Part shown: one piece after another, positions 8,756 to 17,755 of the stretch
How positions within the stretch are numbered: position 1 is the first letter of the stretch
Layout of the letters: every line of letters starts with the position of its first letter
Origin: Clostridioides difficile
GTDB lineage: Bacteria; Bacillota; Clostridia; Peptostreptococcales; Peptostreptococcaceae
Direction of reading: 5' to 3'
NCBI RefSeq assembly: GCF_900243075.1
Contig: NZ_OEZH01000110.1
Span: 5,621 to 41,939 of the forward strand
Length of the DNA: 36,319 bases
The notes under the pieces: model-generated
The model's database searches: none
What the model saw: only the letters and a program-made list of their open reading frames with translations
What the model was told of the DNA's origin: nothing
Made by a program: the position numbers and the translations under genes

Positions 8756-10039
8756 GTGAAAGAAATTCAAGAAAAAGCACTTCTTGTAGGTCTGAATTTG
8801 ACTACAATAGTGAAAAAAAGTGATGATATAGACACTAGTGAATCCATGGAAGAATTAAAAGAATTAACAAAAGCTGCTGGTGCAGAGGTTGTGGGTAGCT
8901 TAATTCAAAATAAACATTCTGTAGATGCAGCTTATTATATAGGAAAAGGTAAGGTAGAAGAAATAAGAGCATATAGTGACTCATTAGATGCCACTTTAGT
9001 AATTTTTAATGATGAATTATCTGGTGCTCAAATTAGAAATATAGAGAATGTTGTTGGAAGAAAAGTAATAGACAGAACTACATTGATTTTAGATATATTT
9101 GCTCAAAGGGCACTTAGTAAAGAAGGTAAATTGCAAGTTGAATTAGCACAATTAAAATACAGATTACCACGACTTTATGGAATGGGTGGTGAGATGAGTA
9201 GAACCGGTGCAGGGATTGGTACTAGGGGTCCTGGTGAACAAAAACTAGAGATAGACAAAAGACATATACTTAATAAAGCAGCAGACATAAGACGTGAACT
9301 TAAAGAAGTAAAAAAGAATAGAGAAACACAGAGAGTTAAGCGTTTAAAATCAAATATACCAATTGTAGCACTTGTTGGGTATACAAATGCAGGAAAATCT
9401 ACCCTACTAAACGAATTAATAAAGACACACAAGGATTATGAACAAGAAAAAGAAGTTTTTGTAAAAGATATGCTTTTTGCAACTTTAGATGTAACTCTAA
9501 GAAAGGCTCTTTTGCCAAATAAAAAAGAATTTTTAGTAGTAGATACTGTTGGATTTGTAAGTAAACTTCCCCACGATTTAGTAGAAGCATTTAAAGCGAC
9601 ATTGGAAGAAGTACAGTATGCAGATTTAATCTTACATGTAATTGATGCCACAAATACTAGCTATGAATTGCAAAAAAGTACGACTGAAGGTGTATTAAAA
9701 GAACTTGGTGTAAACGATAAAAAACATATACTTGTATATAATAAAGTGGATAAGCTAGAACTGGATATATATCCTAAAAGTCAAGAAGATATTGTGTATA
9801 TTTCTGCAAAACAAGGCATAAATATGGATAAGCTATTAAATATGATAGAAATTGCTTTAATGGAAAATACTTATTCAGTAAGCTTGATGTTACCTTATGA
9901 GAGAGGTGATATATTTAGTAGAATAAAAGATAAATATAATGTTGAGAATTTTGAGTATGGGGAAAATGGTATAACACTAGATGTAAACTTAGATGAAGAA
10001 GATTTTAATATCTATAGAGAGTACATACTAGAAAAATAG
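8756..10039 (+). CDS. hflX: GTPase HflX
   Basis: 427 residues, start GTG 8756 after GAGGTGATT. N-terminal HflX domain (about 1-190) with the family glycine-rich linker RTGAGIGTRGPGEQKLE, then a coiled segment and a TRAFAC GTPase domain: G1 GYTNAGKST, G3 DTVGF, G4 NKVD. HflX binds the 50S subunit and can split stalled or heat-stressed ribosomes. Start context is supported by conserved residues near the N-terminus (ALLVGLNL). Its stop is immediately followed by the HEAT-repeat gene, so the two are likely one transcript. Confidence 0.95.
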   Translation: MKEIQEKALLVGLNLTTIVKKSDDIDTSESMEELKELTKAAGAEVVGSLIQNKHSVDAAYYIGKGKVEEIRAYSDSLDATLVIFNDELSGAQIRNIENVVGRKVIDRTTLILDIFAQRALSKEGKLQVELAQLKYRLPRLYGMGGEMSRTGAGIGTRGPGEQKLEIDKRHILNKAADIRRELKEVKKNRETQRVKRLKSNIPIVALVGYTNAGKSTLLNELIKTHKDYEQEKEVFVKDMLFATLDVTLRKALLPNKKEFLVVDTVGFVSKLPHDLVEAFKATLEEVQYADLILHVIDATNTSYELQKSTTEGVLKELGVNDKKHILVYNKVDKLELDIYPKSQEDIVYISAKQGINMDKLLNMIEIALMENTYSVSLMLPYERGDIFSRIKDKYNVENFEYGENGITLDVNLDEEDFNIYREYILEK

Positions 10040-10046
10040 GTTGAAT

Positions 10047-10724
10047 ATGGATATAAATTGGGAAAACATAGATAATCTTGAAGATTATTTTATAACCTAT
10101 CTTCTTTATAAAGAATCTAAAACGGTATCTCAAATTAGTAAAATTAGAAATATCTCAAATACTGAAGCAAGTGAACAACTTATACAAGCAAAATTAAAAA
10201 TAAAGGAAATGCAAAAAGCTGATTTTGAGGCATCTAAGGATATTTTAGATAAATTTTTAGAATTAGATAAAATTAAGAGACTTGATTTTATGGATAGCTT
10301 AGATGACGAAAAAATGGTATACTTTAAGAGAAAGGTTTTCAAAAGAATCCTTGTGGAAAAAAATGCTGAAGATTTAATTGTTTTAATTTGGGCGACAGGT
10401 GAGCTAAAAGATGATAGATTCTTAAAGTTGCTTCATCAGCTCACAAACCACAGACACTCAGATATTAGAAGAATAACTTATTCAGCAATTAGAAAGATTG
10501 AATCACCAAGTAGTAGAGAAATCTTGCAAAAAGGTCTCTACGATAAAAATGCACAAACTAGACAGTATTGTGCAAAAGCTCTTTCAAAATTGGGAGATGA
10601 AAATAGCCTAAAGATTTTACAGCAGTTAAAAGACAAGAATAAGAGTTTTGAAAAAGAGTATGTGCTTAGAGCTTATGACGAAGCCATTAAAGCATTGGAA
10701 AATGCAAAAAATTTGAAAAAGTAA
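10047..10724 (+). CDS. HEAT-repeat domain protein
   Basis: About 225 residues. ATG 10047 is chosen, though an in-frame TTG at 10041, one base after the hflX stop, is also possible; either way translation is probably coupled to hflX. The N-terminal part (about 1-60) resembles a helix-turn-helix-like segment (YKESKTVSQISKIRNISNTEASEQL). The C-terminal half carries HEAT-like alpha repeats (LLHQLTNHRHSDIRRITYSAIRKI, LQKGLYDKNAQTRQYCAKALSKL, LQQLKDKNKSFEKEYVLRAYDEAIKAL). HEAT repeats bind proteins; partner unknown. Confidence 0.7.
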   Translation: MDINWENIDNLEDYFITYLLYKESKTVSQISKIRNISNTEASEQLIQAKLKIKEMQKADFEASKDILDKFLELDKIKRLDFMDSLDDEKMVYFKRKVFKRILVEKNAEDLIVLIWATGELKDDRFLKLLHQLTNHRHSDIRRITYSAIRKIESPSSREILQKGLYDKNAQTRQYCAKALSKLGDENSLKILQQLKDKNKSFEKEYVLRAYDEAIKALENAKNLKK

Positions 10725-10809
10725 TTTTTTATTAAAGTAATTTGTTTACTTAATGATGTATTTCTAGAGTTTAACAAGGTAATAAATAAATTAATGGGAG
10801 GGGTTTCAA

Positions 10810-11253
10810 ATGATAGTAAGACGTTGTGCAGGTGGAGTAGTGTTTTATGCTAATAAAGTACTTATTGTAAAAAATGATAGAGGTGAATGGACACTTCCAA
10901 AAGGAAAGATACTTGGAGGAGGACTTCCATATGAGAGTGCTGTTCAAAGAGTTAAAGTAGAAACTGGCATAGATGCTAAAATGATAGATGTGGCTGGCGA
11001 TACTATGTATGAATTTTTCTCAAGAAGTAGACAACAAGAAGTTTGTAATGCAATAATGTGGTATGTTATGGAAGCTTGTAACACTGACTGTGTACTTGCT
11101 CCTGAATTCCAAGAAGGTGGATTTTACAAAGTAAAGGATGCTTTAGAAATGTTGTCACATCATAAAGAGCAAGCTTTAGTAGAAGTATCTTATAAAAAGT
11201 TTAAGGAATTAAAGAAATTAGTTTCAGAGGGCGATGATGTTCCAGCAAATTAA
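10810..11253 (+). CDS. Nudix-fold protein with degenerate Nudix box
   Basis: 147 residues, ATG 10810 after GGGAGGGG. The fold is recognisable from the N-terminal RRCAGGVVFY strand, WTLPKGKI and the ETGI helix end. Aligned to GX5EX7REUXEEXGU, the box reads G-KILGG-G-LPYESAV-QRVKVETGI: the first Glu is Gly, Arg is Gln, and two of the three helix acidic residues are Arg and Val, leaving one Glu. Metal-dependent pyrophosphohydrolysis is therefore doubtful; a binding or regulatory role is possible. It is a single gene with its own terminator. Confidence 0.8.
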   Translation: MIVRRCAGGVVFYANKVLIVKNDRGEWTLPKGKILGGGLPYESAVQRVKVETGIDAKMIDVAGDTMYEFFSRSRQQEVCNAIMWYVMEACNTDCVLAPEFQEGGFYKVKDALEMLSHHKEQALVEVSYKKFKELKKLVSEGDDVPAN

Positions 11254-11275
11254 TTGTGAATTTAGAGAATTCTGA

Positions 11276-11300
11276 GGAAGGGATAGCCCCTTCCTTTTTT
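11276..11300 (+). terminator. Rho-independent terminator after the Nudix-fold gene
   Basis: GGAAGGG-ATAG-CCCCTTCC stem followed by six T. Classic intrinsic terminator. The remainder of the gap to 11561 is AT-rich and I see no other feature in it. Confidence 0.9.
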
Positions 11301-11561
11301 AATTAAAGCAGTTTTAAACGTAAATTATGTAGTCTGTTTAAATTATGATTTATCAATTTAGAACTTTAGCAATTTATATTTAAAATCAGTAAGTTATATT
11401 TAAAATAAAAATTAAAAAGTATACAATTTTAGTATATAATTGTCTTATGATATTGATTAAAGAACTGTTAAAAGTCTATATATTTTTTTATAGAATAATT
11501 TTATAAATAAATATATATTTGATGTGTATATTAGCAAATGATTAAAATTGGAGGAATTATA

Positions 11562-12206
11562 ATGAGCAATTACAGGACTTTACATGAATTTGGAACAGAT
11601 GAAATAACGATTGAAAAATCTGTTTTTATTGGATATGCTAAGCCTATAAAGAGTGAGGAGGAAGCATTAGAATTTATAAATGAAATAAAGAAAAAACATA
11701 AAGATGCAACTCATAATGTATGGGCTTATACAGTAGGACAAAATATGAATATACAAAGATATAGTGATGATGGAGAGCCACAAGGAACGGCAGGTATACC
11801 TACACTAGAGGTTATAAAAAAAGAAGATTTGAGAGATGTAGCAGTTGTTGTTACTAGGTATTTTGGAGGAACAAAATTAGGTGCAGGTGGTTTAGTTAGA
11901 GCTTATACAAAAGGTGCTAAACTTGGACTTGAAGCAGGTAAGATAATTTATAAGGTAATGTATCAAGAAGTTAAGGTTAAGATAGACTATACTCAACTTG
12001 GAAAAGTACAAAATGAGTTAATGAATTTGGGGTATTTTATAAAAGATACTGTATATGAAGATAATGTTGAGATAATAGTATATTCAAAGTTAGAGGATGT
12101 AGAAAAATTGTCAGAAAAAATGATTGATATAACAAGTGGAACAGGAAAAATAGTTTTGGGAGAAGAATTTTATTTGTCTGAACAAAATGGAGAAATTTTA
12201 CTGTAA
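11562..12206 (+). CDS. YigZ/IMPACT family protein
   Basis: 214 residues from ATG 11562, which has TTGGAGGAATT seven bases upstream; the longer frame from ATG 11538 lacks a site. N-terminal UPF0029 (IMPACT) domain with THNVWAYTVG, RYSDDGEPQGTAGIP and TRYFGGTKLGAGGLVRAY, the family signature, then a C-terminal DUF1949 ferredoxin-like domain. Eukaryotic IMPACT proteins modulate GCN1/GCN2; the bacterial role is not established. Confidence 0.9.
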   Translation: MSNYRTLHEFGTDEITIEKSVFIGYAKPIKSEEEALEFINEIKKKHKDATHNVWAYTVGQNMNIQRYSDDGEPQGTAGIPTLEVIKKEDLRDVAVVVTRYFGGTKLGAGGLVRAYTKGAKLGLEAGKIIYKVMYQEVKVKIDYTQLGKVQNELMNLGYFIKDTVYEDNVEIIVYSKLEDVEKLSEKMIDITSGTGKIVLGEEFYLSEQNGEILL

Positions 12207-12263
12207 TCTAAAAAGTATTAGAATAGTTAATACTCTTAAATAACTAATTAGTATTTTTAAATG

Positions 12264-12308
12264 AAAAGCCATTAAATTGCTTTAATCTAAATCAATTTAA
12301 TGGCTTTT
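12264..12308. terminator. Bidirectional terminator overlapping the end of the TauE/SafE gene
   Basis: Perfect 16-bp inverted repeat AAAAGCCATTAAATTG/CAATTTAATGGCTTTT (12264-12279, 12293-12308) with T tracts on both strands. The 3' arm includes the last codons of the minus-strand permease gene. Confidence 0.85.
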
Positions 12309-12669
12309 TATCAGATTTTGCACAGAATCCTTTTTTTACTTCAAATAAACCAACTAAAAGTAAAAATACCCCAAATATTTTTTTTAATATATCTGAAGAC
12401 AGATAATTAGCTAATAGTGAACCAAATACAGCTCCTAAAACTCCAAACACAGCTATAGGTATGACCAATTTAAAAACTACATTTTTATTTTTTATATGTA
12501 TAGCCAGCGCTATAAGTGTCATAGGTATAGATGAAAGTAGATTTACACTTTGTGCTATTTTAGTATCTATACCAGCAAGTAAAACGAGTGCAGGTATAAG
12601 AATCGTTCCTCCACCCATTCCCATTCCTCCAATAATTCCTGCAAAAAATCCAATTAGAGCAAATAACAT
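12292..12669 (-). CDS. TauE/SafE family permease, half-size, second gene
   Basis: 125 residues, very hydrophobic with about four membrane segments. It carries the family's N-terminal repeat signature FFAGIIGGMGMGGGTILIPALVLLAG. Full TauE/SafE (DUF81) proteins are about 250 residues with two such repeats; this is one half. Its ATG overlaps the TAA of the preceding gene by one base (TAATG), so translation is probably coupled. Members export or import sulfite, sulfonates and related anions; substrate here is unknown. Confidence 0.75.
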   Translation of the reverse strand: MLFALIGFFAGIIGGMGMGGGTILIPALVLLAGIDTKIAQSVNLLSSIPMTLIALAIHIKNKNVVFKLVIPIAVFGVLGAVFGSLLANYLSSDILKKIFGVFLLLVGLFEVKKGFCAKSDKKPLN

Positions 12670-13055
12670 TAAAACACCATCCTTAATGCTGCAATTATCA
12701 TGATTATTCCAAAAGAAATTCTAAGAAACTTTCCAGTAACTTTATTTAGTAATTTAGCTCCTATAATACCACCAAGAATACTTCCAACTGCAACCTTAAT
12801 TGTCAAATTAATGTCGTAAGTACCTTTAGATACATATAAAACAGAACTTGTTGTCGTTAAGAAAATTATTATAGAAAGAGCAGTTGCATGAGATTTATGT
12901 TCTTCTACCTTAACGATATCATTTAATATTGGAACTAAAAGAGTACCTCCTCCAGAACCAAACACTCCATTTATAAATCCTGTAAAAACTCCAATTATCG
13001 TATTTTTTAAGTTAAAATCAAAATATTTTTTCTTTAAATCATCAGTTTTTTTCAT
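12669..13055 (-). CDS. TauE/SafE family permease, half-size, first gene
   Basis: 128 residues from ATG 13055, which has AGAAGGTGA upstream; a longer frame from 13094 lacks a site. About four membrane segments and the repeat signature FINGVFGSGGGTLLVPILN. With the one-base-overlapping downstream gene it would make up a complete two-repeat TauE/SafE transporter, plausibly as a heterodimer. Both halves are intact at their ends and each has its own glycine motif, so this looks like a genuine split arrangement rather than a frameshift. Confidence 0.75.
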   Translation of the reverse strand: MKKTDDLKKKYFDFNLKNTIIGVFTGFINGVFGSGGGTLLVPILNDIVKVEEHKSHATALSIIIFLTTTSSVLYVSKGTYDINLTIKVAVGSILGGIIGAKLLNKVTGKFLRISFGIIMIIAALRMVF

Positions 13056-13233
13056 AAAAATCACCTTCTGAAATAGTTTTACCAAAACAGGCAAATTATA
13101 TTTATATAAAATAAGATTAAATATAATCTTTCATCTTTGTTTAATTTTGAATAAAAAAAAACATATTAAAACAACATATTAATATATGTTATAATATATT
13201 AAAACAAAGTAGCAAATTTGAGAGGAGATAACA

Positions 13234-13989
13234 ATGTCAAATATAAAAATACAAATAGACAAAACTGTAGAATGGCTTATAAATAAGGTTAATGAGGCAA
13301 ATGCAAAAGGATTAATTGTTGGTGTATCTGGAGGAATTGATTCAGCAGTAGTTGCTAATTTAATTAAAAAGGCATTTCCAGAAAACTCTATGGGAGTTAT
13401 AATGAGCATAAAAAGTAATCCTCAAGATAGAGAAGATGCACTTAAGGTTATAGAGGGATGTGATATAGAATACCTTGATTTAGACCTTATAGAACCACAA
13501 AGTGCTATATTAGACATGGTAGTAGGAAATTTAAAAGATAAACATTTATATAGAGAAGAATATTTAAAAATGACAGATGCAAATTTAAGAGCAAGAGTAA
13601 GAATGAGTACTATTTATACAATTGCTAACAATCTAGGATATCTAGTTGTTGGTACAGACAATGCTGCAGAAATACACACAGGATATTTTACTAAATTTGG
13701 TGATGGTGGAGTTGATATTTTACCAATTGCAAATTTGACTAAAGGAGAAGTGTATGAATGGGCAAAAGAACTTGGTGTTCATGAAGATTTAATAAATAAA
13801 GCTCCTTCAGCAGGTCTTTGGGAAGGACAAACAGATGAAAATGAAATGGGGACTACTTACAATATGATAGATGCTGTGTTAGAAGGTAGATTGGATGAAG
13901 TTCCTCAAAGAGACCAAGAGATAATAGAAAGGCTTCATAGATTAAGTGAACACAAAAGAAAAACGCCTGCACAACCTCCTAAGTTCTAA
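13234..13989 (+). CDS. nadE: NH3-dependent NAD+ synthetase
   Basis: 251 residues, ATG 13234 after GAGAGGAGA. PP-loop ATP pyrophosphatase fold with VSGGIDSA (32-38), the NAD-synthetase RARVRMSTIYTIAN helix, GTDNAAE and the KAPSAGLWEGQTDENEMG loop. It converts deamido-NAD to NAD with ammonia. There is no N-terminal glutaminase (nitrilase) domain, so it must use free ammonia. Length is normal for the ammonia-dependent class. Transcribed alone, behind a TATAAT-like -10 in the AT-rich leader around 13190. Confidence 0.95.
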   Translation: MSNIKIQIDKTVEWLINKVNEANAKGLIVGVSGGIDSAVVANLIKKAFPENSMGVIMSIKSNPQDREDALKVIEGCDIEYLDLDLIEPQSAILDMVVGNLKDKHLYREEYLKMTDANLRARVRMSTIYTIANNLGYLVVGTDNAAEIHTGYFTKFGDGGVDILPIANLTKGEVYEWAKELGVHEDLINKAPSAGLWEGQTDENEMGTTYNMIDAVLEGRLDEVPQRDQEIIERLHRLSEHKRKTPAQPPKF

Positions 13990-14071
13990 TTTACTATTTA
14001 TAAGATTTGTGATAAAATTTACAAGTGATGAAAATTAGAATAATTAATTGTACGTATTAAGGAGTGGAAAT

Positions 14072-14794
14072 ATGGGACGTATAGGTAATATAATTAATAG
14101 AAAAGGTAAACAAGATGCTCAAAGAGCAAAGATATTTACTAAACATGCTAGAGCAATAGCAGTTGCAGCTAAAGATGGTGGAGCAGACCCAGAGTACAAT
14201 GCAGCGTTAAAAACAGCTATAGAAAAAGCTAAGGCAGACAATATGCCAAATGATAATATAGATAGAGCTATCGCTAAAGGTGCTGGAGCAGGTGCTGGAG
14301 AAGACTATGAAACTATAGTTTATGAAGGCTATGGACCTGGTGGAGTTGCGGTTATAGTAGAAACTTTAACAGATAACAAAAACAGAACTGCTGGTAATGT
14401 AAGATATTACTTTGATAAAAACGGAGGAAACTTAGGAACTAGTGGATGTGTGTCTTTTATGTTTGATAAAAAAGGACAAATATTGGTTGGTTTGGGAGAT
14501 GGAGTTTCAGAAGAAGAATTGATGGATGTTGCATTAGAAGCAGGAGCTGAAGATTTTATAACAGAAGAAGATGGTTATGAAATAATAACTACACCAGAAG
14601 ATTTTTCTAGTGTTCGTGATGAGTTGAAAGCTAAAGGATATGAGTTTATATCAGCTGATGTGAAGATGATACCTCAAACTACGACTGTATTAACTGAAGA
14701 ATCTCATTTAAAAATGATGAACAAATTGGTTGATATGCTTGAAGAAGATGATGATGTTCAAGATATATATCATAACTGGGAAATAGAAGAATAG
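14072..14794 (+). CDS. YebC/PmpR family regulator (TACO1-like)
   Basis: 240 residues from ATG 14072 (AAGGAGTGG seven bases before); the conserved start [24 protein letters not shown] fixes it, so an upstream in-frame TTG is rejected. Full three-domain YebC layout with the [18 protein letters not shown] and [14 protein letters not shown] motifs. Members were described as transcription regulators; more recent work on YebC/TACO1 proteins points to translation of polyproline stretches. Assignment of family is secure, mechanism less so. Confidence 0.92.
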   Translation: MGRIGNIINRKGKQDAQRAKIFTKHARAIAVAAKDGGADPEYNAALKTAIEKAKADNMPNDNIDRAIAKGAGAGAGEDYETIVYEGYGPGGVAVIVETLTDNKNRTAGNVRYYFDKNGGNLGTSGCVSFMFDKKGQILVGLGDGVSEEELMDVALEAGAEDFITEEDGYEIITTPEDFSSVRDELKAKGYEFISADVKMIPQTTTVLTEESHLKMMNKLVDMLEEDDDVQDIYHNWEIEE

Positions 14795-14884
14795 ATATTA
14801 TAACATATTGAAATTTGTAAGTATTACATCAATTTTAATATGTAATAAATTTTATAAAATAAGTAATTATTGAAATGAATATAT

Positions 14885-14940
14885 ACACCTCTGAACTATG
14901 TTTTCAAATAATATGTAAACATAAGTCAGAGGTGTTTTTG
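14885..14940 (+). terminator. Rho-independent terminator after the YebC-family gene
   Basis: Stem ACACCTCTGA/TCAGAGGTGT (14885-14894 with 14926-14935), extended inwards by ATGTTT/AAACAT, followed by TTTTTG. Confidence 0.85.
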
Positions 14941-15171
14941 TATTTATAAATTAAGAAATTTAAAGTAAATTTTGAGCAAGACTTGATTGTCTATAAATGT
15001 AAATTCAGTTAAGTTGATGACAACAAATAAAACAGAGATATATATGTACTGAACTAAAGTATTAACAATTTAAATTAATAGAAAATAAACTACCTATATG
15101 TTGAATAAAGACTCATCTATTATGGTGAAAGTAAATTTATAGAGATGTCACTTAAATTATTTTAATGGAAA

Positions 15172-15238
15172 TATCAAAAATGAGACTATATTCTCAAAAA
15201 TGAGACTGCATTTTTTAAGTATTTTCTCCAAATTGAGA
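15172..15238 (+). promoter_or_regulatory. Three 14-bp dyad sites, probable upstream activator sequences for the sigma-54 activator
   Basis: TATCAAAAATGAGA (15172-15185), TCTCAAAAATGAGA (15192-15205) and TCTCCAAATTGAGA (15225-15238). The last two are TCTC-N6-GAGA dyads; the first has one mismatch in its left arm. All are followed by C. Spacings of 20 and 33 bp are close to two and three helical turns. They lie about 170-240 bp upstream of a -24/-12 promoter, the usual range for enhancer sites. The binding protein is inferred to be the activator encoded at 22107-23483. Confidence 0.65.
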
Positions 15239-15407
15239 CAAAAATATTGTTTTATGGGTTTTATTGAAGAAAAATTCTTTAGTGAATTACAATTTAATCG
15301 ATTTTAAAGTTAAAGATTATTAAAAATTCAGTGAAATTTATATATATTTTGTTTATTTTACCAAAAAAAATAATTTTTTAATAAAAATAAAGAAATTAAA
15401 TGTGAGT

Positions 15408-15424
15408 TGGCGTAGAACTTGCTA
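15408..15424 (+). promoter_or_regulatory. Sigma-54 (-24/-12) promoter of the crotonase-CoA transferase-Etf operon
   Basis: TTGGCGT-N5-TTGCTA with GG at 15409-15410 and GC at 15421-15422, exactly 12 bp apart as RpoN requires. Match to TGGCAC-N5-TTGCA/T is good apart from GT for AC in the -24 element. Expected start near 15434, leaving a 47-base leader. The gap from 14941 to here contains, apart from the dyad sites, only AT-rich sequence. Confidence 0.8.
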
Positions 15425-15480
15425 CTATATATTAACAAGAAATGTAGAAAAAATAACAATGTATAATGGGGGGGAATATG

Positions 15481-16275
15481 ATGGAATCTGTAATGGAAAA
15501 TTTGAACAATCTTAAGGTGGAAGTTAAGGATAAAGTCTGTGTTATTACTATAAATAGACCTAAAGCTTTAAATGCTCTTAATAATGACACTCTTAGAGAA
15601 CTATCTCAAGCTATTGATGCAGTATCAGAAAATGAGGCAATATTAGGAGTTATTATTACTGGAGAAGGTAAAGTTTTTGTAGCTGGAGCTGACATACGTC
15701 AGATGCAAAACTATAAAAGTGAAGAAGGCAGAAAATATGCGGGTTATGCCCAAGGAATTTTTGATAAAATTGAAGCTCTTGAGAAAATAGTAATAGCAGC
15801 AGTTAATGGATATGCATTAGGTGGTGGATGTGAACTTGCTATGAGTTGTGACATTAGAATTGCATCAGAAAAGGCTATATTTGGACAACCTGAAGTTAAT
15901 TTAGGAGTTATTCCATGTTTTGGTGGAACTCAAAGATTATCAAGACTTGTTGGAACTGGAATAGCCAAAGAATTAATTTTTACGGGAAGGCAAGTAAATG
16001 CAGAAGAAGCTAAATCTATTGGTCTTGTTAATAAAGTGGTTCCAAGTGATTTACTTTTAGAAGAGTCGATGAAGATGATGAACGAAATAGTTGAAAAAGC
16101 ACCAATAGCAATAAGATATGCAAAAGTTGTTATTAACAAGGGGATAGATATGGATTTAAAAAATGCACTTGAACTAGAGAAAGATATTGCAGGTTTAACT
16201 TTTGCTACAAGAGATAAGCAAGAAGGAATGAATGCATTTATAGAAAAGAGAAAACCTATTTTTGAAAATAAGTAG
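15481..16275 (+). CDS. crt: Enoyl-CoA hydratase/crotonase
   Basis: 264 residues from ATG 15481, six bases after a G7 site; ATGs at 15466 and 15478 are in frame but badly spaced. Crotonase fold with oxyanion-hole AGADIRQM and GYALGGGCELA, and both hydratase acids present: Glu118 and Glu138 (FGQPEVNLG), 20 residues apart like Glu144/Glu164 of mammalian hydratase. This supports reversible hydration of a 2-enoyl-CoA rather than isomerase or thioesterase chemistry. It is the first gene of the sigma-54 operon. Since no 3-hydroxyacyl-CoA dehydrogenase or thiolase follows, it probably dehydrates a 3-hydroxyacyl-CoA. The C. difficile butyrate crotonase lies in a different cluster. Confidence 0.88.
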   Translation: MESVMENLNNLKVEVKDKVCVITINRPKALNALNNDTLRELSQAIDAVSENEAILGVIITGEGKVFVAGADIRQMQNYKSEEGRKYAGYAQGIFDKIEALEKIVIAAVNGYALGGGCELAMSCDIRIASEKAIFGQPEVNLGVIPCFGGTQRLSRLVGTGIAKELIFTGRQVNAEEAKSIGLVNKVVPSDLLLEESMKMMNEIVEKAPIAIRYAKVVINKGIDMDLKNALELEKDIAGLTFATRDKQEGMNAFIEKRKPIFENK

Positions 16276-16367
16276 CTATTATAACAATCGGAACAAATGT
16301 GGAATTTATTGAAAATCTAAATTTCGTGAAAAAATACATATAGTTTAATTTTAAAAGGAGTTAATTT

Positions 16368-17708
16368 ATGAATACGGGAGTAATTATAAGTTTAATAGGG
16401 ATTATCATAGCCCTATCCCTTCTAGTTGTAATGGTTATGAAGGGAGTAAATATTTTTATAATAGCAATTGTATGTTCATTATTAGTTGCTATAACAGGAA
16501 ATTTAAATGTGTATGATGCACTTAAGGTGGATTATATGACAGGATTTGTTGGATTTCTTCAGGCGAATTTCTTTATTTTCCTAACAGGTACCTTGATGGG
16601 AAAAATAATGGAGATTACTGGTGGAGCAAAATCTATTGCTAAGATGATTGTAAGATGGATTGGGAAGGATAAAGCATTACTTTCTATTCCAATAGCTTGT
16701 GGAATATTAGCCTATGGTGGAGTAAGTGTTTTCGTTGTAAGTTTTGCAGTGTTTCCAATAGCTTTAGAAATTTTTAAAGAAGCTGATTTGCCACGACGAT
16801 TTATACCAGCAGCTTTGACTTTTGGATGTTCAACTTTTGCTATGGTTGCACCAGGGGCACCCCAGATTCATAATATTGTTCCAGCTTCAACATTAGGGAC
16901 AGATATTATGGCTGGAGCAGTAAATGGGTTTATATCATGTGCAGTAATGTTTATAGTTGGAAGCACCATGTTATACAAAATGGTTTCAAAAGAAAAGGCC
17001 AATGGTGGGCATTTTATAGCACATGAATCAGACATATTTGATGAAGTAGCATCAACTAATTCTAATAGAGAAAATGGTCCTAATGGTCTAATTGCATTAA
17101 TTCCATTAATAGTATCAATCTTAATAATTAATGTAAAAATTAATGGACGAGCGATAGTACCAATTGAGGTAGGAGTATTTGTTGGAGCTTTATTAGTGTA
17201 TTTATTGTTAAATAAATATCAAGATAATAGCAAAATAGTTGGACATGTTGGTGATGCATGTAAAACTACAGTAGTAGCAATATGTAATACTTGTGCTGTA
17301 GTTGCATTTGGTTCAGTTGTAAAATCAGCAGTTGGTTTTGACTTCATAGTTAATGCAATGACTAATATTCCTGGGCCTCCTATTGCAGGTGCAGCAGTTG
17401 GGACTACAGTTATTGCAGGTATCTGTGGGTCAGCTTCAGGTGGACTTGGAATTGCAGCTCCACTTCTTGGACCAGTATTTTTAGCTAAAGGTGTATCTGC
17501 TGCAGCATTAACTAGAACTATGGCAATTTCATCAGCAGCATTAGATTCACTTCCACACAACGGATATATCGTTACTGTAACAAATGGTCTATGTAATGAA
17601 TCACATAAGGATGCCTATATGCCAATATTCTGGGTAACTGTTTTAACTCCGATTATTGGAACTGTAGTAGCAGTTCTACTGTTTACGATGTTCCCAGGAT
17701 TACCATAA
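16368..17708 (+). CDS. GntP-like carboxylate/hydroxyacid permease
   Basis: 446 residues, ATG 16368 after AAAAGGAGTT. About twelve membrane segments. Motifs of the GntP/gluconate:H+ symporter group are visible: GTLMGKIMEITGGAKSIAKMI, YGGVSVFVVSFAVFPIALEIFKEADLPRRFIPAALTFG, the TFAMVAPGAPQIHNIVP stretch and a glycine/alanine-rich C-terminal ICGSASGGLGIAAPLLG. Family members carry gluconate, 3-hydroxybutyrate and similar small hydroxyacids. Within this operon it is the likely importer of the acid substrate. Exact substrate cannot be read from sequence. Confidence 0.8.
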   Translation: MNTGVIISLIGIIIALSLLVVMVMKGVNIFIIAIVCSLLVAITGNLNVYDALKVDYMTGFVGFLQANFFIFLTGTLMGKIMEITGGAKSIAKMIVRWIGKDKALLSIPIACGILAYGGVSVFVVSFAVFPIALEIFKEADLPRRFIPAALTFGCSTFAMVAPGAPQIHNIVPASTLGTDIMAGAVNGFISCAVMFIVGSTMLYKMVSKEKANGGHFIAHESDIFDEVASTNSNRENGPNGLIALIPLIVSILIINVKINGRAIVPIEVGVFVGALLVYLLLNKYQDNSKIVGHVGDACKTTVVAICNTCAVVAFGSVVKSAVGFDFIVNAMTNIPGPPIAGAAVGTTVIAGICGSASGGLGIAAPLLGPVFLAKGVSAAALTRTMAISSAALDSLPHNGYIVTVTNGLCNESHKDAYMPIFWVTVLTPIIGTVVAVLLFTMFPGLP

Positions 17709-17755
17709 ATACCATATTTAAAATACCAAGTTGACTATATAAGGAGGAATTGAAA

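Noticed and set aside
12292..13055. Frameshifted pseudogene of one TauE/SafE protein
   Set aside because: Each half has its own start, ribosome site or coupled TAATG start, and repeat signature; no residual frame bridges them.
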